From the NCBI GenBank assembly GCA_037367405.1, contig JAZKJV010011604.1:744001-808000 (forward strand): a stretch of DNA of 64,000 nt, given 5' to 3'. This DNA is from Ottelia alismoides. Its lineage: Eukaryota; Streptophyta; Magnoliopsida; Alismatales; Hydrocharitaceae. How positions within the stretch are numbered: the first letter of the stretch is position 1; each line of letters starts with the position of its first letter. The translations under genes were made by a program, and so were the position numbers. Positions 11,884 to 23,001 of the stretch are shown piece by piece. The notes beneath the pieces were generated by a model that saw nothing but the letters and a program-made list of their open reading frames with translations, searched no databases and was not told where the DNA came from.

Positions 11884-12174
11884 GCAATCTCATGGAAATC
11901 CATGAGATTGCTCTCCATTGGGAAACAAGTGGGCGGCACCCAATTCCTATATGGAATGGGTGGCCGTCCCCTCTTAATTGCACATGGAGATTTGATCTCC
12001 ATGTGTATTCTCTCCTTATTTGTTGGGTTGATTTAGGAATAAATTATATTTGATTTTATCAAATATATTTTGACCTAAATTTGTTGCTTTTGACAACAAC
12101 AATCTTGGCCATTGGATTGACACAAATCAATCTCACCCATTGATTTTATGTGTCCCATGGATTGAGATCCATGG
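11884..12174. repeat. Cluster of perfect hairpins in copia U3
   Basis: Three exact inverted repeats lie upstream of the TATA box: 12-bp arms at 11884-11895/11900-11911 (GCAATCTCATGG, loop 4), 11-bp arms at 11981-11991/11995-12005 (CACATGGAGAT, loop 3) and 8-bp arms at 12155-12162/12167-12174 (CCATGGAT, loop 4). An imperfect fourth surrounds 11938-11965. They recur in the 3' LTR, the first at 19911-19938. Confidence 0.85.
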
Positions 12175-12186
12175 ATCCCAAAACCC

Positions 12187-12194
12187 TATAAATA
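12187..12194 (+). promoter_or_regulatory. TATA box of copia LTR promoter
   Basis: TATAAATA followed by GAGAGGCATAC fits an RNA polymerase II core promoter, placing transcription start roughly 30 bases downstream. The diverged copies keep a TATA-like word at the homologous place (minus strand, about 31562 and 43220, reading TATAAAAG). Confidence 0.75.
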
Positions 12195-12698
12195 GAGAGG
12201 CATACTATGCTCTCTAATGACTTGTAATATTGGAGCTCTCTCTCTCCCTCATTTCTTCATACACGCCAGCCCTCTCTCCCTCTCTTGTTGGTGGTCGTCC
12301 ACCATGCCCTAGAGGAGAGAACCGTCGTCGCCTTCGCCACCGCGCCGCCGCTTCGACGTTCTTTGGTTCTCCGTCTTCTTGGAGAATTCCTCTCACGAAG
12401 GAGACATTTGATCTCATGCGACGAGATCAGGAGCAACCATGCTTGGATCATCTTCTTGGATTGCGAGGACAACGCGGTTCATCCCCGCGCTCGCAAGCGG
12501 TCTCGCCGACGATCGGACTTGAGACAGGAGGTCTCTTTCTTTAGAGACTTAATCAACCACGATTCAAGAGGTATTGCATTATACTTGTTGTGGTTATAGA
12601 TGAAACGATCTGAGAATGGTTCTCGGATCATGTGGTTTCATCGAATAAATTTTTTTAAATTCCGCTGCACCGAACAACTAGTACGACTAGTCGTTCCT

Positions 12699-12733
12699 CG
12701 TCGTATCCGATACGACGATCACGCTTTCGTGAT
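12699..12733. repeat. U5-end hairpin pair
   Basis: Perfect 9-bp arms CGTCGTATC/GATACGACG (12699-12707, 12709-12717), then 6-bp arms ATCACG/CGTGAT (12718-12723, 12728-12733), about 30 bases before the LTR end and PBS. The first stem has compensatory changes in Copia-3 (42664-42682). Confidence 0.8.
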
Positions 12734-12764
12734 GCGCTTGAGGATAATTTCCATATCCTTCAAG

Positions 12765-12777
12765 TGTTATCAGAGCC
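12765..12777 (+). other. Primer-binding site (initiator tRNA-Met type), Copia-1
   Basis: TGTTATCAGAGCC two bases after the LTR end differs by one base from the plant copia PBS TGGTATCAGAGCC kept by Copia-2 and Copia-3. The mismatch is at the third base of the pairing. Confidence 0.9.
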
Positions 12778-14680
12778 TTAGGTCGACGGTTTCGAATATG
12801 ATTCGAAAAACCGAGGACGACTTGGGTTCGTTAAGGTCGCGAAAGTTTTTTACCGCATTTGATTTCGCAGATCTGTTTAGTAACTAAATTCGGCACTGTT
12901 TAAATTATTTAAACACGAATTTAATACTTGGATTTTGTTCCCCATTAAATAAGGAAACCATAGGATCTGAGTTTACGTAAATCGGATTTCGTATGCTCTA
13001 GATATGGTTGTTTTAATGAACATGTATGCACTGTTGCGGGAACTGTAGATCTGAACGTGATTAAAATGTTAATTACTGTTTAGACTTGCCTCGAAATGCG
13101 TGTAACATCACTTGGATTCTTTCCTAAATCAAATTAGCAATCTATGAAAATTGATTTTGTCTAATTTGGATTTAATATGATTGAGATATGCTAATTTTAG
13201 TAAGAAGGGGTCACTGCTGAAATTACAGTCCTAATCAAGAACCAAGTGATTGTCAATTAGTGAAATTAATTGTTAATTTCGTGAAATAATCATGTAAAAT
13301 ATTTGTGAAATATTTTAAGATGATTATTTACATAATTGACTTGGCCTCATCCAATTAATTGATTAGATTTGATCTAAATCTTAATTGGAAACACATTCAT
13401 CAAACTTAATGTTTGATTGGTGATTGTCATTTAATCATTTAGTGAAATTAAATTGTTTAATTTCCTAGAATAATTGTGCATAAATATTTGTGAAATATTT
13501 GATGATAATTATTCCCTTAAATGACATTGCCTTAACCAATAATTGATTAAGATGTGATCTAAATCATAATTGGAAACCACAATCTTTCAAACTTGATGCT
13601 TGAATAGGATTTGGGAATTTGTCTAGCAAATTTCCTTATAATCAAAAATGTTTTGATTATTACTATATGGTACAATTTCGGTTGAAGAACCGATGATCAT
13701 CTCAAGTACAAATTAATCAATTTGGCATTATCCTTTCCCGAGACGGATATGGTACCTAGTCGGAGAGCATTGGGGTAGCGGGTTGCAACGTATGTGGTCC
13801 GTCCCACTCTCGTCGGTACTGGCCATGACAGCGGGTAGGGCTGGGATAATGTCCGAGGGATTAAGATGTATTTTTCTAATTATTAAAATTTGAATTAATA
13901 CGTATTTTGAGATATTACCATATATGTATTCAAGTAAAATAATCAAGTTTGATTGATTGAATTGGATTGATAATTAATTTAATATGATTAAATTGATTAT
14001 GTCCAATTGAAATACTCTAATATGATTAGAGCTAATAATTCCCTTGGAAGAATTAATTATGTGAATATGATTCACGATAATTAATTAAAATTTGAATATG
14101 ATATGGAGGATCACATAAGTGACATCCATGGTCTCCCGTCAAGGCGGAGGGTTCCGTCGCCAGGGATTGCATGTGGGAGACGCCTGTCCGAAGTGACAGC
14201 TCCTGTATGCAAGCGCATATGGATCGGGCTCGTCGCTTCTCGAAATAGTAAGGACGTATGCGTAGTGACCCCAATATCGGGTCCTCATATTATTGGGGCG
14301 ATATTGGATTGCGCATAGCAAGTTGTATTCCTGTTGACGGTTGGTTCAATTAATGACGGGTCAACATTGCCTTAGGGGTGGTGGGCCCGGGTGTTAAAGA
14401 CTGAATTGGGAGATGCAAGTTGGACTTGCAAGGAGGAATGTGTTCCCGCTTCTCTTTATCCGAGTTGTAGGTTCTCATATTATTAGGATGCAACAAAGAT
14501 AAGGAAGGAGATCCCAGATCTTGCTTGAGATATAATGGTAAGTATATCTCTTACATTGAAAGTGATTAAGGGAATGAACTTTCAATGTTGACATGGCAAG
14601 ACAACTTTGATATAAAAATTCCTAAATCAAAGTAAAATATGTATATATAAATACATACATCTATGCAAATTTCTTATTTC
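12778..14680 (+). other. Copia-1 leader, non-coding
   Basis: About 1.9 kb between PBS and gag without a supported ORF. Two GC-rich islands (about 13730-13860 and 14100-14520) stand out and are conserved in Copia-2 (29380-30160, reversed) and Copia-3 (41040-41800, reversed). The second island contains an inverted repeat, CCAATATCG/CGATATTGG (14271-14279, 14299-14307). Packaging or dimerisation signals could lie here; this is inference. Confidence 0.7.
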
Positions 14681-15430
14681 AGATAATCCTTCATTAAACC
14701 CACTCAATGATATACTCAATAATAACCAGTGAAATATCTTGGATTGGACTCATGATCCAGATATTGTACTTGCAAATGGACACATAATGTATGTGGTTGC
14801 AATGTGCAAGTTTCCTAATAATATTGAGGAATGACAATTAAATAGATAATAGGACTACAACCCTAGGGTTTGTATGTCTCTATAGTCTTGGTATCGTCAA
14901 ATGTACTTTGGAAGTGACATGTTGATGATGATCATAATTGTCATATAATCCTTATAAAATCAATGAAGATTTTCTGGCATACATAGGTGCTCTTGACATT
15001 TAATCATGGATGACATGGTTCTCTGCATCATGTAGAATGGTAGCTCTATAAAGAGATGATGTATTCAAATTGTTTGAGTACCTACCTGAACCTATGTTTT
15101 AAGAGTTTAGATGGATATAGATGATGAATGTCATTATTCTACTATCTATACTCTAGTCATTCATGAAGCTTCATAATAATCATATTATATGAATTTAATG
15201 AAGCATGTATAAATGTTGAAAAATTCTTACTTTGAATTCTTTTGAATTTAAAATAAGAGATCCTCTGTCTTGAGCAATGGTTGCTTATAGATAAAGGGAG
15301 CGCAATGGAAGCATGGGTTGGACCCAAGAAAGAAGGAAAGTCAAAGAGTTGAATGGACTTCTGTGACTTCCATATGACATCCAAAGAGTTGGATGAATGC
15401 CAATACTGCAATAAATTGATGTGTTGATAG
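14681..15430 (+). pseudogene. Copia-1 gag remnant
   Basis: Starts with a recognisable copia Gag N terminus, NPSLNPLNDILNNNQ, at about 14690, then an in-frame TGA, then NILDWTHDPDIVLANGH. Further down only scattered words remain, with a Lys-rich stretch near 15290-15350 and a C-x2-C remnant (CQYCNK, about 15400) that may be a zinc knuckle. Stops and frameshifts throughout mean no capsid protein can be made. Copia-2 has the same stop after the same Asn run. Confidence 0.7.
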
Positions 15431-15439
15431 TATGACTAT

Positions 15440-15790
15440 CAAGTCTGTCTAGAATCCTTAGAAAAGGACTCGGATGGAGCATCAGAATAATCTACATAAA
15501 TCATTGATATTGACTTACTTATTGAATAAGATAAAGTCAAATAATTGTATCTCAATCTTCTGATGGCATTTGCAATAGGTTGCATATGTTTTAGAAGACC
15601 AGAAAATTTGATCTTAAGGTTTATAGTTATCCACATGGACATTGATGTAATTATTGCAACAATCCCTGTTGGATTGATAGACTTGTTGATTTCAGTGGGA
15701 GAGCCCTTAGTCGTGGAGAATGTCTCTATGACCTAGATATAAGAATACACTCATTGTTTATTTCTAAATGTTGGAAATAAACATGAATTC
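15440..15790 (+). pseudogene. Copia-1 protease-region remnant
   Basis: The frame at 15545-15736 contains MAFAIGCICFRRPENLIL, resembling the segment of copia protease downstream of the active site. I could not find the DSGA-type active-site word upstream, so catalytic residues appear lost. It lies between gag and the integrase region, as expected for copia order. The assignment rests on short similarity and position. Confidence 0.5.
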
Positions 15791-15979
15791 TGAGATAGAA
15801 CTATCATAAAGAGTTATGATGGATATATTTCAGATAGTAATCTAAAATCTGGTGGACTCCACTAAATTAGAAAAATTAATGAATGGATCATTAACATTTC
15901 TAAATACTGAAATTAAAACTTAAGATCAATAGGAGGATGAAGATCATTTGACAATGATCTAGCATCGAGCCTTGGACAT

Positions 15980-16500
15980 TTGTCTATCGATTTGATCAAT
16001 AGACTAGTAAGAGATGAAACTTTAGAATGTCTAAAATTTCAAAACTTACATACTTATGAATATTGTATTCAAAGTAAAATGTCCAATACACCCTTCTTTG
16101 GGAATGGTGTAAGATGTCAAGGTATTCAGGATCTCATACATATTGATGTATGCAGATCATCTGTATCATAGTAAACATTATGGATATGTGATATCTGTTG
16201 ATGATTATGTATGATATGAGATTTCTTCTCTTCTCCTAAGAAACCTTTGAAATGTTCAAAGATTTCATTATTTTTGGTTTAGAACCAAAGTTTGAAGGAA
16301 GATAAAATGAATTTGATCTAATCTAGGTAGCAAGTACCTACTAGATAAATTCAAAGAATACCTTATAGAGATATGAATATCACTTCTATCTCAATCCTCC
16401 TAACACACCTTAACTCAATAGAGTTATAGGTAGATACAATTGGATCATGTGTGACATGATCTTATCAATGTTGAATTTTAGCATAATTATCCCTTAGTTT
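15980..16500 (+). pseudogene. Copia-1 integrase region remnant
   Basis: The frame at 15980-16171 has INRLVRDETLECL and CIQSKMSNTPF, the pre-integrase zinc-binding segment of copia Pol, then DLIHIDVC at the start of the integrase core, ending in a TAG at 16169-16171. Past the stop, FVDDY-like and RGSKYL-like words occur in other frames (about 16195-16340), so the core was once present. The same TAG is found in Copia-2 (27711-27713) and Copia-3 (39364-39366), so the break was inherited. Confidence 0.8.
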
Positions 16501-16779
16501 CCAGGTATATATGTGTAGTAGAGACTACAATGTATATCCTTAATAAGGTTCCATGTATGTTGGAATCTAGCACTTGAGAGTGTTGCTTCATTAGGAAAAT
16601 AAAGGATGGTATCGGACACCTACTTTATAACCTTGAGATTCTTAAAGTATCTCATCTATAAGAATGTGATTCTTAGAGGTTGAGACTCTTGAGAATCAAG
16701 ATGAAAATGAAGTGTAGGAACTCATTTACAATGAGACTCCTGAAATTGGAAACTAAAAGGACAATTAAAGATGAAACAC

Positions 16780-17480
16780 TAATACCTCTTCAAATGAGTT
16801 TGATGAAGGATTCCATGTGTTAGAGAAATCTGACAATGATCGAACTTCATGTGATGAAGCTTCTGAAGATCATAGCATGGATAGATGGATAGCAATAAAA
16901 GTCTAATGTAGACTTCATATACAAGTGTTGTATATGGACCCTCGAGGATCCACCTATATGGGTAAGACCTGTAAAGGTGTAAATGGATCTTCAAGAGACA
17001 GGGAACCTGATGAAAAGGTAGAGATCTTCAAAGCACGGTTCGTAGCCATAAGCTACACACTGGAAGAGAAGACATTGCTTGCAATGAGACTTGCTCTTCG
17101 GTGACCATACTTAAAACCGTCAGAATATTGCTAACCTTAGCTACACAACTTGACTATTACATCTTCAAGATGTAAGTCAATATTGCATTCCTCTATGAAT
17201 ACCTCTTTGAGGATATTCACATGAAGTAGCCCCAGGGCTTCATGGTTGAGGAAAGCAAGGTGTGCAAGTAAGGAATCCATCTATGGACTTAAATAAGCTT
17301 CTTGAAGTTGGATCATAAGATTTGATGAAATTATAAATGTTATGATTTCAGATAGAATCTTGATGAACCATATGAAGCTTAGTGGTAGTGCTTTTGTGTT
17401 CATCGTGCTAAATGTAGATGATATCCTAATCATTTAAAAATGATATAAGGATAATAATTAGTGTTTTATAATCTGGTTGT
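16780..17480 (+). pseudogene. Copia-1 reverse transcriptase remnant, catalytic Tyr lost
   Basis: Words typical of copia RT are readable: DEKVEIFKARFVA (about 16998), MKLKQ-like substrate-strand remnants, a region around 17220-17290 matching the Pro-Glu-Gly-Phe segment, and the catalytic turn LNVDDILI at 17408-17431. The normal Tyr before V-D-D is Asn. Multiple stops interrupt every frame. The Tyr-to-Asn change is shared with Copia-2 (26446-26457) and Copia-3 (38549-38560, where one Asp is also lost). Confidence 0.85.
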
Positions 17481-17559
17481 TCCATAACTTGAAATAAGAT
17501 TTCAAAGATACCTCTTAGATCTTAGTTCTGAAGTTGTTCAGAAGCAAAGAGAAGAGGAT

Positions 17560-18200
17560 AATGGGACTGTCACATTTATAGTACACCTTGGACATATTCT
17601 CATAGAAATTCCAAGAAAGGCTTCTAACCCTTAAGATATGGTACTGACCTATCTAAAGGGATAACACCTCAAAGAGTTGAGGAAGTGAATGCTGGAACTA
17701 CATGCCCTTGGGCATCAGTTCTGAGAAGCCAAGTGTGTGCTAGATGTGTACAAAAGCCAGGTGGCTGCCATGCAGTGGGAGTAGTAAACTGTTACTAGTC
17801 CTACTATGGAAATAAAACACTTGGATGCAGTAATAACAAAATCTTCATAGATGACAAGATTTTTTGAGATAGTGATCTCAAAGTCTTATCTTCAAAAGTT
17901 TAAGACTTTATAGATAGTGATCTAAAAGGTCTTAACTAAAGATACCTTAGGAGATAGAGATCTCCAGAAATAAGGATATTCTTATAAGGATTATGGAAAT
18001 ACTGGTTATGATAATGGTTAAGCTGTAGTGTCAAAGACACTGTAACTAACTGGATTGAGTATTGGTTGCATAAGATGCAACATTCGCATTGGATGCGAGC
18101 ACTGTTACTGGGGATATGCAAGTGCCGTAAAAGGACTTGGCGTAGTCTCGCGGGAACAGAGTGACTGATCAGCTTACCTAGCTATTTTCCAAATAGCCTA
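17560..18200 (+). pseudogene. Copia-1 RNase H region remnant
   Basis: The stretch after RT corresponds to the connection and RNase H end of copia Pol. The same segment in Copia-3 is partly open (38393-38169, minus) and reads GLLPLRYGTDLSEG and RVEEVNARTACPYSS. In Copia-1 it is broken by stops, for example after KASNP near 17630. No intact catalytic residue set could be placed. Confidence 0.65.
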
Positions 18201-18250
18201 TGATTGTCACATGAGTGCGCGTTTAAATGATTAGCCCGTTAATGGCTCTT

Positions 18251-18266
18251 TGGGCTAGTGGGAGAT
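18251..18266 (+). other. Polypurine tract, Copia-1
   Basis: TGGGCTAGTGGGAGAT lies immediately before the 3' LTR TG at 18267 and is mirrored next to the other copies (for example ATCTCCCACTAGCCCA at 25600-25615). Confidence 0.9.
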
Positions 18267-20789
18267 TGTTGGAAATGCGAGCCCACGGCGAGCCATTATG
18301 CAATAAATGTTATTGCACATATCATTCCCTGATCTGAAATGAAGAATGAATAATTTGTATAATAGGTCCCTTAGTACAATTAGGGTTATGTACCATGGCC
18401 ATCTTAATAATCATACAGCTTTTGATTCAACTATTGAATCATAGAGGCTGGTGCTTGGATGAATATCTAAAGAGTTAGATTGAAGACTCATCAAGCACCG
18501 CCAAATGATTATTAAGAGATGATCTCCAGCCTGAGTAGGAGATGGCAATCCTATCTCTGAAGACTGATATCTGACCGACCTCTTGATGCAGGTCCTCTAC
18601 ATAGGAATAGAGATTCGGAGGTGTCAGATTGCTTAGGTCAAAGAGTTGACTTAACGAGATCGAGATAACCAAAGTCCTATATCATATGCTGTCATGATAT
18701 AGGCACGCATCCTCTGACCGGAGACAGATGTGTTGCTATATGTCCAAGTATGTACATTTGGCAGACCAATAGGTTGATGACCTAATCCAGGTCTATACAC
18801 CGGCGCGCTGGTGTGCATATAAGGGCATATGAGTAATACGATCTCTCAAAGGGATCATACAGGTTCAGTTACTGAACCGGAAGACATGAGCTCACTCATG
18901 AGATATTGGGAAGAATCAAATTCCATGCGCATGGTCGTCTCGCTTTGGAAGCTTGACTGAATTTGTAGGTTTGATATATACTTTTAGTATATGATCAAGA
19001 CCTAGGTATGATATACACTTTTGGAAAGTGTATGATCGATACCAACTCCCAATGATTGAATGAGAAACTTACTGATAAAACCACGAAGTAGACAGTATAA
19101 AGTTGATCCGATACTTCGGGTTTAATCTGAGTCTTCCACTATGCAGGATGTACAGGTATTGGGAATACCTGAGGGTGATTTGATCATAAACGGTTGTATA
19201 ACCATGACGCTTCCATTCCTAGGGAGTGATGAAACGGGTCTGGATTTTAGTGACTCCTCTCAGTAGAGAAGTGATCTGATCTTGGTCCAAGTATTGGACA
19301 TTGATCTGAATGTGATTCAGATACAATGAGAAGATTAGATTTACGGTCTTGATTTAATCAAGCATCTATGGGAGGCCCGCGATCTGGATTTGAGATATGA
19401 TCTCAATATCCATGTCACTATATGTGGAACAGTACAATCGCCCTGTCCTTATCTCCAAGTATCTGCGGAGAGATTGCATTATTCTTGAAGGGTTCAAGAA
19501 TAATTCCATAAGATCTAAGCAATGAAGAAATAATGATTAAATGTGATTTAATCATCTTGATGTGTGAAGAAATTATCCAATTTAATTAAATGTGATTTAA
19601 TTAATGTGGATAAGAATAATGTGGATAGAAATATCCAATTATTCATAAATATATTATAAATGTGATTTATAATGTATTAGAGAGAGCTAATTATAATTTA
19701 TATGTGTTGATTAATTATTATGTGTATTGGATACACAATGTGTAATTAATTAACAATATGAATTATATGTTGTTTTGGGTTGTGAATATGATTCACAATT
19801 TTTTCCATGGCAAGAATGCAATATTCTCAAAGATAATTGTGAATTATTTTTGAAGAATAAAACCCAATAAATTTGTTGCAAATTAATAGGAGAGAAATCC
19901 AAGGAGATATGCAATCTCATGGAAATCCATGAGATTGCTCTCCATTGGGAAACAAGTGGGCGGCACCCAATTCCTATATGGAATGGGTGGCCGTCCCCTC
20001 TTAATTGCACATGGAGATTTGATCTCCATGTGTATTCTCTCCTTATTTGTTGGGTTGATTTAGGAATAAATTATATTTGATTTTATCAAATATATTTTGA
20101 CCTAAATTTGTTGCTTTTGACAACAACAATCTTGGCCATTGGATTGACACAAATCAATCTCACCCATTGATTTTATGTGTCCCATGGATTGAGATCCATG
20201 GATCCCAAAACCCTATAAATAGAGAGGCATACTATGCTCTCTAATGACTTGTAATATTGGAGCTCTCTCTCTCCCTCATTTCTTCATACACGCCAGCCCT
20301 CTCTCCCTCTCTTGTTGGTGGTCGTCCACCATGCCCTAGAGGAGAGAACCGTCGTCGCCTTCGCCACCGCGCTGTCGCTTCGACGTTCTTTGGTTCTCCG
20401 TCTTCTTGGAGAATTCATCTCACGAAGGAGACGTTTGATCTCATGCGACGAGATCAGGAGCAACCTTGCTTGGATCATCTTCTTGGATTGCGAGGACAAC
20501 GCGGTTCAACCCCACGCTCGCAAGCGGTCTCGCCGACGATCGGACTTGAGACAGGAGGTCTTTTTCTTTAGAGACTTGATCAACCACGCTTCAAGAGGTA
20601 TTGCATTATACTTGTTGTGGTTATAGATGAAACGATCTGAGAATGGTTCTCGGATCATGTGGTTTTATCGAATAAATTTTTTTAAATTCTGCTGCACCGA
20701 ACAACTAGTACGACTAGTCGTTCCTCGTCGTATCCGATACGACGATCACGCTTCCGTGATGCGCTTGAGGATAATTTCCATATCCTTCA
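18267..20789 (+). mobile_element. Copia-1 3' LTR
   Basis: 2523 bp, TGTTGG to CTTCA, nearly identical to 10241-12762. The TATAAATA box is at 20214-20221. Followed by TAGGG at 20790-20794. Its promoter would read rightward into the family A spacer and then into oppositely oriented Copia-2. Confidence 0.95.
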
Positions 20790-20794
20790 TAGGG
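20790..20794. repeat. Copia-1 target-site duplication, right
   Basis: TAGGG, matching 10236-10240. Confidence 0.93.
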
Positions 20795-21480
20795 TTCATT
20801 TCGAGTCATTCGACCTTGTCCGGATTAGTGGATTTTCCTTTTGCCACCCTTGCAGGAGCTTCATCTCTGCTACCTCACTGTGCCTACCCTCGAGTCACTC
20901 TACTTCCTGCAGCACCTCCCTCGTCTTCCTCCACAGCTCCGTACCAGATGACGCACCTTCGATCCCTCCGATATTGCAAAGATCTGGAGCCCAGGTCTTT
21001 TATCTCTGCCCACCATTGGAGACCAGAACCCAACCACCTCTTACTCCCATTCTTCCTTCTGATGCTCTCCAGAGCATCGCCATTTTACCGTTGACCTGTT
21101 CCTACAGGAGGAACATAAGAAGGAGACTCTTCAAGGCTCACAAAATCTCAGGTGGAAGCCCCAGATGTCAGGCTTTGTTGGAGCTCTTCGCGAGGTTCTG
21201 GCCTTCATGGGCACACTCCATCAATGCAGAGCAGTGACGAGTGTATTTTGCATCCATCATATGCAAGGCAGGAGTCGTCTACTACGAGCTCTTATCGATT
21301 GAACCTCATCCATGGCTAGTTCATCGTGTGTTCTTCCTTCAAGCTTCGGAGCCATTCGATCAGCCTTGTTCTTCCTTAGGAGAAGCATCCGTTAGATCAT
21401 GTTGTACCTCCACTGTTGATCTCCCGCAAGAGGTCTAATATGAGCTACCCGACATGAACTGTCATCTTGAGGTACGGACA
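20795..21480 (+). mobile_element. Family A gypsy LTR, copy 1, right part
   Basis: Continues the LTR interrupted at 10240. It is GC-richer than its surroundings and has splice-acceptor-like CTTGCAGG at about 20850, at a position comparable to ATTGCAGG (22692) and TTGTAGG (51052) in other copies. Short frames here (for example 20974-21237) have no recognised similarity. It ends near 21480, where another family A copy begins mid-LTR. Confidence 0.5.
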
Positions 21481-23001
21481 CGCCACGTGTCTTATTATTT
21501 AAAGCACATGTATATATTAAAAATTGGAATAAAAATATAAATAAGACATAGAAATAAAAATAATATACATAACACATAGATGAAATACCTATACTTGTAC
21601 CTATGTATCTAATACCCCCATTTATTTAAATGTACATCATATATCAAAAGATTTAATAAAAATATATTTATGTATATAAAAATACGTTATACATATATAA
21701 AATAATCAATTAAAAAATAGATCAAAAATAAAAAATAGAAATACAAATACCCAAATAATAGATAAATATACCTATAAACATACCCTTAAAAATTAACTTG
21801 TAATATATAAACTTAAAAATAAATAGAAATAATACTAAACTACTATAGAAAATAAGAAACATTTTTTTATAAATTTAATTTAATAAAATAATTTATTATT
21901 TAGTTTTTATTTAAAAATAGTTTTGGGCATGGTTTTCCCTGGTTGGTCCACGTGGAACAACCAGGTGGCTCCGTTGGTTGACCTCAATCAAGTAGTTGAC
22001 CTTTCCCTGCAACATTTTGAGGCATAGTTTTGTGGATTGAATCTTGTGATATTTTGCTAAGATACATATTTCTCTTTTCATCCATGATCCATCCTCTTAC
22101 ATGCACGCTCGATTCCTCGAGTTACGGATCATTGATTTGAGTCAGCCACCTCGTTCTTCCTCCCGCTCCAGTCACCTATACATAACATTCAACTCGATCT
22201 CCCTTATATTTTTGAATCCTTCCGGCCACCTTCTCTCCCTCTTTTGTACCCAATGGATTGAGGAAGGTGACTACTTCCTCACAATGTTTTTGGTTGGATC
22301 GAGGAGCAGCTCTATGGTAACTTCCACCATCTCCGACTACCACTATCATGAGGTCCATCTCACAACCCTACATCGCTCGAGATTTGTTTAATCACTTTTT
22401 AGTTAGCTTTTAGGTGTAGATTAATTCCTCCACTCAATCTGTAGTTTGTCGGACCTCCACTCTGAAGAACATTTTTATTATCAACCACTGTGTCTCCGAC
22501 CACGCAACCACCCTCATCACCTTCCCTCACACTTCTACCTCGCCATGTCGCACTTTATTCAACCATATTCACTCTGGATATGAACTTAGGTGTCAACTTC
22601 CCTCGCCTCATCGGAACACAGCCACCTCGCTTTGCTACACCTTCATTCCACCAAACAGAAACCCCAATTTCTTCTTGTGTGTGCTTTTATTGCAGGTCTT
22701 GGATGCTAATGATGCCTTAGGGGTCAATTTTGAGCAAACTGGAGGTACTTAGAGCCCCATTTCTTCCCTGAGAATGTTGGCCATCGTTTGATGCTCTGAC
22801 GTACCTCCTCACACTGCCATCTCACGTAGAGGAGACCCTGCTACATTTTGCCTCTGCTCTGAGACTCCCAAGAGGTTAGTGGAGCGCAGAAAGACCATTT
22901 TGAGCTCGCCACCAACGAGTTCTAGATGCGTTCTTCCAACACCTCTCCCAGTCATCCGATCATCCACCCATGCTCGATGTGCCAAGAACCGTTGGATGTG
23001 C
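21481..23001 (+). mobile_element. Family A gypsy LTR, copy 2, left part (5' truncated)
   Basis: From about 21490 the sequence matches the middle of the family A LTR (compare 46740-47790): AT-rich block, palindrome at 21938-21965, TTGACC boxes at 21978-21983 and 21996-22001, then a GC-richer part to about 22550 shared with 47790, and further to 22996. Bases 22997-23001 (TGTGC) are the Copia-2 target duplication. The outer LTR end is missing. Confidence 0.65.

Larger units (their letters stand above)
10241..12762 (+). mobile_element. Copia-1 5' LTR
   Basis: TGTTGG start and CA end, 2522 bp. It carries a TATA box at 12187 with a dyad just upstream, several hairpins in U3, a CT-rich stretch after the TATA box (12236 onward) and a cluster of short hairpins at its last 80 bases. 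Open frames of about 100 residues at 12230-12600 are LTR sequence and recur in the 3' LTR; they are not genes. Confidence 0.95.
10241..20789 (+). mobile_element. Copia-1: complete, young, gene-dead Ty1/copia element
   Basis: Structurally intact: 5' LTR, initiator-tRNA-Met-type PBS, 1.9-kb leader, gag-protease-integrase-RT-RNase H remnants in copia order, PPT, 3' LTR and a TAGGG target duplication. By hand count the LTRs differ at about 36 of 2520 positions (about 1.4%), so insertion was recent. No coding domain is open. The TGTTGGAAAT start, the PPT GCTAGTGGGAGAT and CCGCTGC near the LTR end suggest an Angela/Tork-like lineage (inference). It splits a family A LTR. Confidence 0.95.

Noticed and set aside
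12230..12600. Overlapping 104-residue frames in the copia LTR, possible small protein
   Set aside because: Both frames lie in GC-rich LTR sequence after the TATA box. They recur in the 3' LTR, but other copies break them and no codon pattern is evident.
20627..21094. 155-residue plus-strand frame
   Set aside because: Crosses the boundary between the Copia-1 3' LTR and family A sequence (20789/20790), so it is a chance fusion.
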